The notes under the pieces are model-generated. The model was not told the origin of the DNA, made no database searches, and worked only from the letters and a program-made list of their open reading frames with translations. Below are positions 63,001-64,000 of a stretch of DNA of 64,000 nucleotides, in pieces. This DNA is from Tubulanus polymorphus. Lineage: Eukaryota; Nemertea; Palaeonemertea; Tubulaniformes; Tubulanidae. Every line of letters begins with the position of its first letter. The stretch's first letter is position 1. The stretch lies in contig NC_134036.1 in NCBI RefSeq assembly GCF_964204645.1, positions 7,550,704-7,614,703 of the forward strand. Direction: 5' to 3'. The translations under genes and the position numbers were made by a program.

Positions 63001-64000
63001 AACTGCCTCCCTCCCTCCCTCCCTCACTGCACCGGGTCGTAACGCTGATCAAGGCCCGGTCAGCACTTAGTCGTTTTTCGAACTACCACCGCCGGCACAC
63101 TGACGAACGAACGGACGACCGACCTACTGCCACCCTCCCTCCCTTCCTGACCGGTGCCGGGTCGTAACGCTGTTCATGGCCCGGTCAGCACTTAGTCGTT
63201 TTTCGAACAACAACCGCCGACACACTGACTAACGGGCGGACGACTGTCCTAGTGCCTCCCTCCCTCCCTCACTGCACCGGGTCGTAACGCTGATCAAGGC
63301 CCGGTCAGCACTTAGTCGTTTTTCGAACAACCACCGCCGGCACACTGACGAACGGACGGACGACCGACCTACTGCCTCCCTCCCTCCCTCCCTGACCTGC
63401 GCCGGGTCGTAACGCTGATCAAGGCCCGGTCAGCCCTTTGTCGTTTTTCGAACAACCATCACTGCCGGCACACTGACAAACGGACGGACGACCGACCTAC
63501 TGCCTCCCTCCCTCCCTCACTGCTCCGGGTCGTAACGCTGATCAAGGCCCGGTCAGCACTTAGTCGTTTTTCGAACAACCACCGCCGGCACACTGACGAA
63601 TGGACGGACGACCGACCTACTACCTCCCTCCCCCCCGGACCGGTGCCGGATCGTCACGCTGATCATGGCCCGGTCAGCACTTAGTCGTTTTTCGAACAAC
63701 AACCGCTGACACACTAACTAACGGGCGGACGACCGACCTACTGCCTCCCTCCCTCCCTCCCTCACTGCACCGGGTCGTAACGCTGATCAAGGCCCGGTCA
63801 GCACTTAGTCGTTTTTCGAACTACCACCGCCGGCACACTGACGAACGGACGGACGACCGACCTACTGCCTCCCTCCCTCCCTCCCTGACCGGTGCCGGGT
63901 CGTAACGCTGATCAAGGCCCGGTCAGCACTTAGTCGTTTTTCGAACTACCATCACAGCCGGCACACTGACAAACGGACGGACGACCGACCTACTGCCTCC

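Larger units (their letters stand above)
47677..64000. repeat. Satellite array 2: same ~120-bp satellite, continuing past the window edge (roughly 136 monomers)
   Basis: Same monomer family and variant classes as array 1, in the same orientation, so the insertion split one array. The variant mix differs: the CCGACACACTGAC/CTGTCCTAGTG and GAACGAACGG classes and the GTTCATGG change are more frequent. Several blocks recur within the array, and one CCTC tract is expanded to 155 bp. At about 60,370-60,400 a partial monomer restart (CCACCTTCGAACTACC) shows a small local rearrangement. No gene supported. Confidence 0.97.

Noticed and set aside
3191-64000. CRISPR array
   Set aside because: Units are directly adjacent with no unique spacers, and the unit length and variation are those of a satellite.
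3191-64000. CENP-B box in the satellite
   Set aside because: The TTCG of TTTTTCGAACAACC aligns with the start of the box, but the required CGGG at the proper distance is absent on both strands.
3191-64000. Hammerhead ribozyme in the satellite
   Set aside because: CTGACGA fits the CUGANGA core, but no GAAA follows at a workable distance on that strand and no flanking stems form.

Overview
The window looks like eukaryotic, probably invertebrate animal, heterochromatin. Three things support this: a block of virus-like genes with a Maverick/Polinton (adintovirus-like) integrase at the left edge, about 54 kb of a GC-rich tandem satellite with a unit near 120 bp, and a 6.3-kb AT-rich insertion with long terminal inverted repeats inside that satellite. 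No ordinary host gene, rRNA, tRNA or CRISPR array was found. The species cannot be named from the sequence.

Layout. Positions 1-3190 are AT-rich and carry six tightly packed leftward genes. In transcription order they are a zinc-finger-like protein (2843-2592), an HNH endonuclease with a zinc ribbon (2512-1862), a 52-residue protein (1612-1454), two small single-membrane-segment proteins (1405-1028 and 1035-640, overlapping by 8 bp), and the N-terminal 211 residues of a DDE integrase that runs off the window (633-1). A 269-bp foldback palindrome (2923-3191) marks the border with the satellite and is probably the end of the Maverick-like element.

Positions 3191-41346 are satellite array 1. 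The unit is about 120 bp and ends in a CCTC tract that is G-rich on the minus strand. Several monomer variants recur in a fixed order. A block of about 14.2 kb (3661-17840) is repeated almost base for base 15,472 bp downstream (19133-33310), so there are very long higher-order repeats with smaller nested duplications inside them.

Positions 41347-47676 hold a 6,330-bp insertion with imperfect terminal inverted repeats of about 408 bp, flanked by a 4-bp TTAG duplication inside a satellite monomer. It has no convincing coding capacity and looks like a non-autonomous or decayed DNA transposon. Positions 47677-64000 are satellite array 2. It is the same satellite family with another set of nested block duplications and one 155-bp pure CCCT expansion.

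How it fits together. The left genes form one transcription-coherent module of a self-synthesising DNA transposon or integrated virus. The rest is non-coding repeat DNA that has grown by unequal exchange or block duplication and has served as a landing site for at least two mobile elements. The many open frames inside the satellite exist because the monomer is 120 bp (40 codons) and has few stops; they are not proposed as genes.
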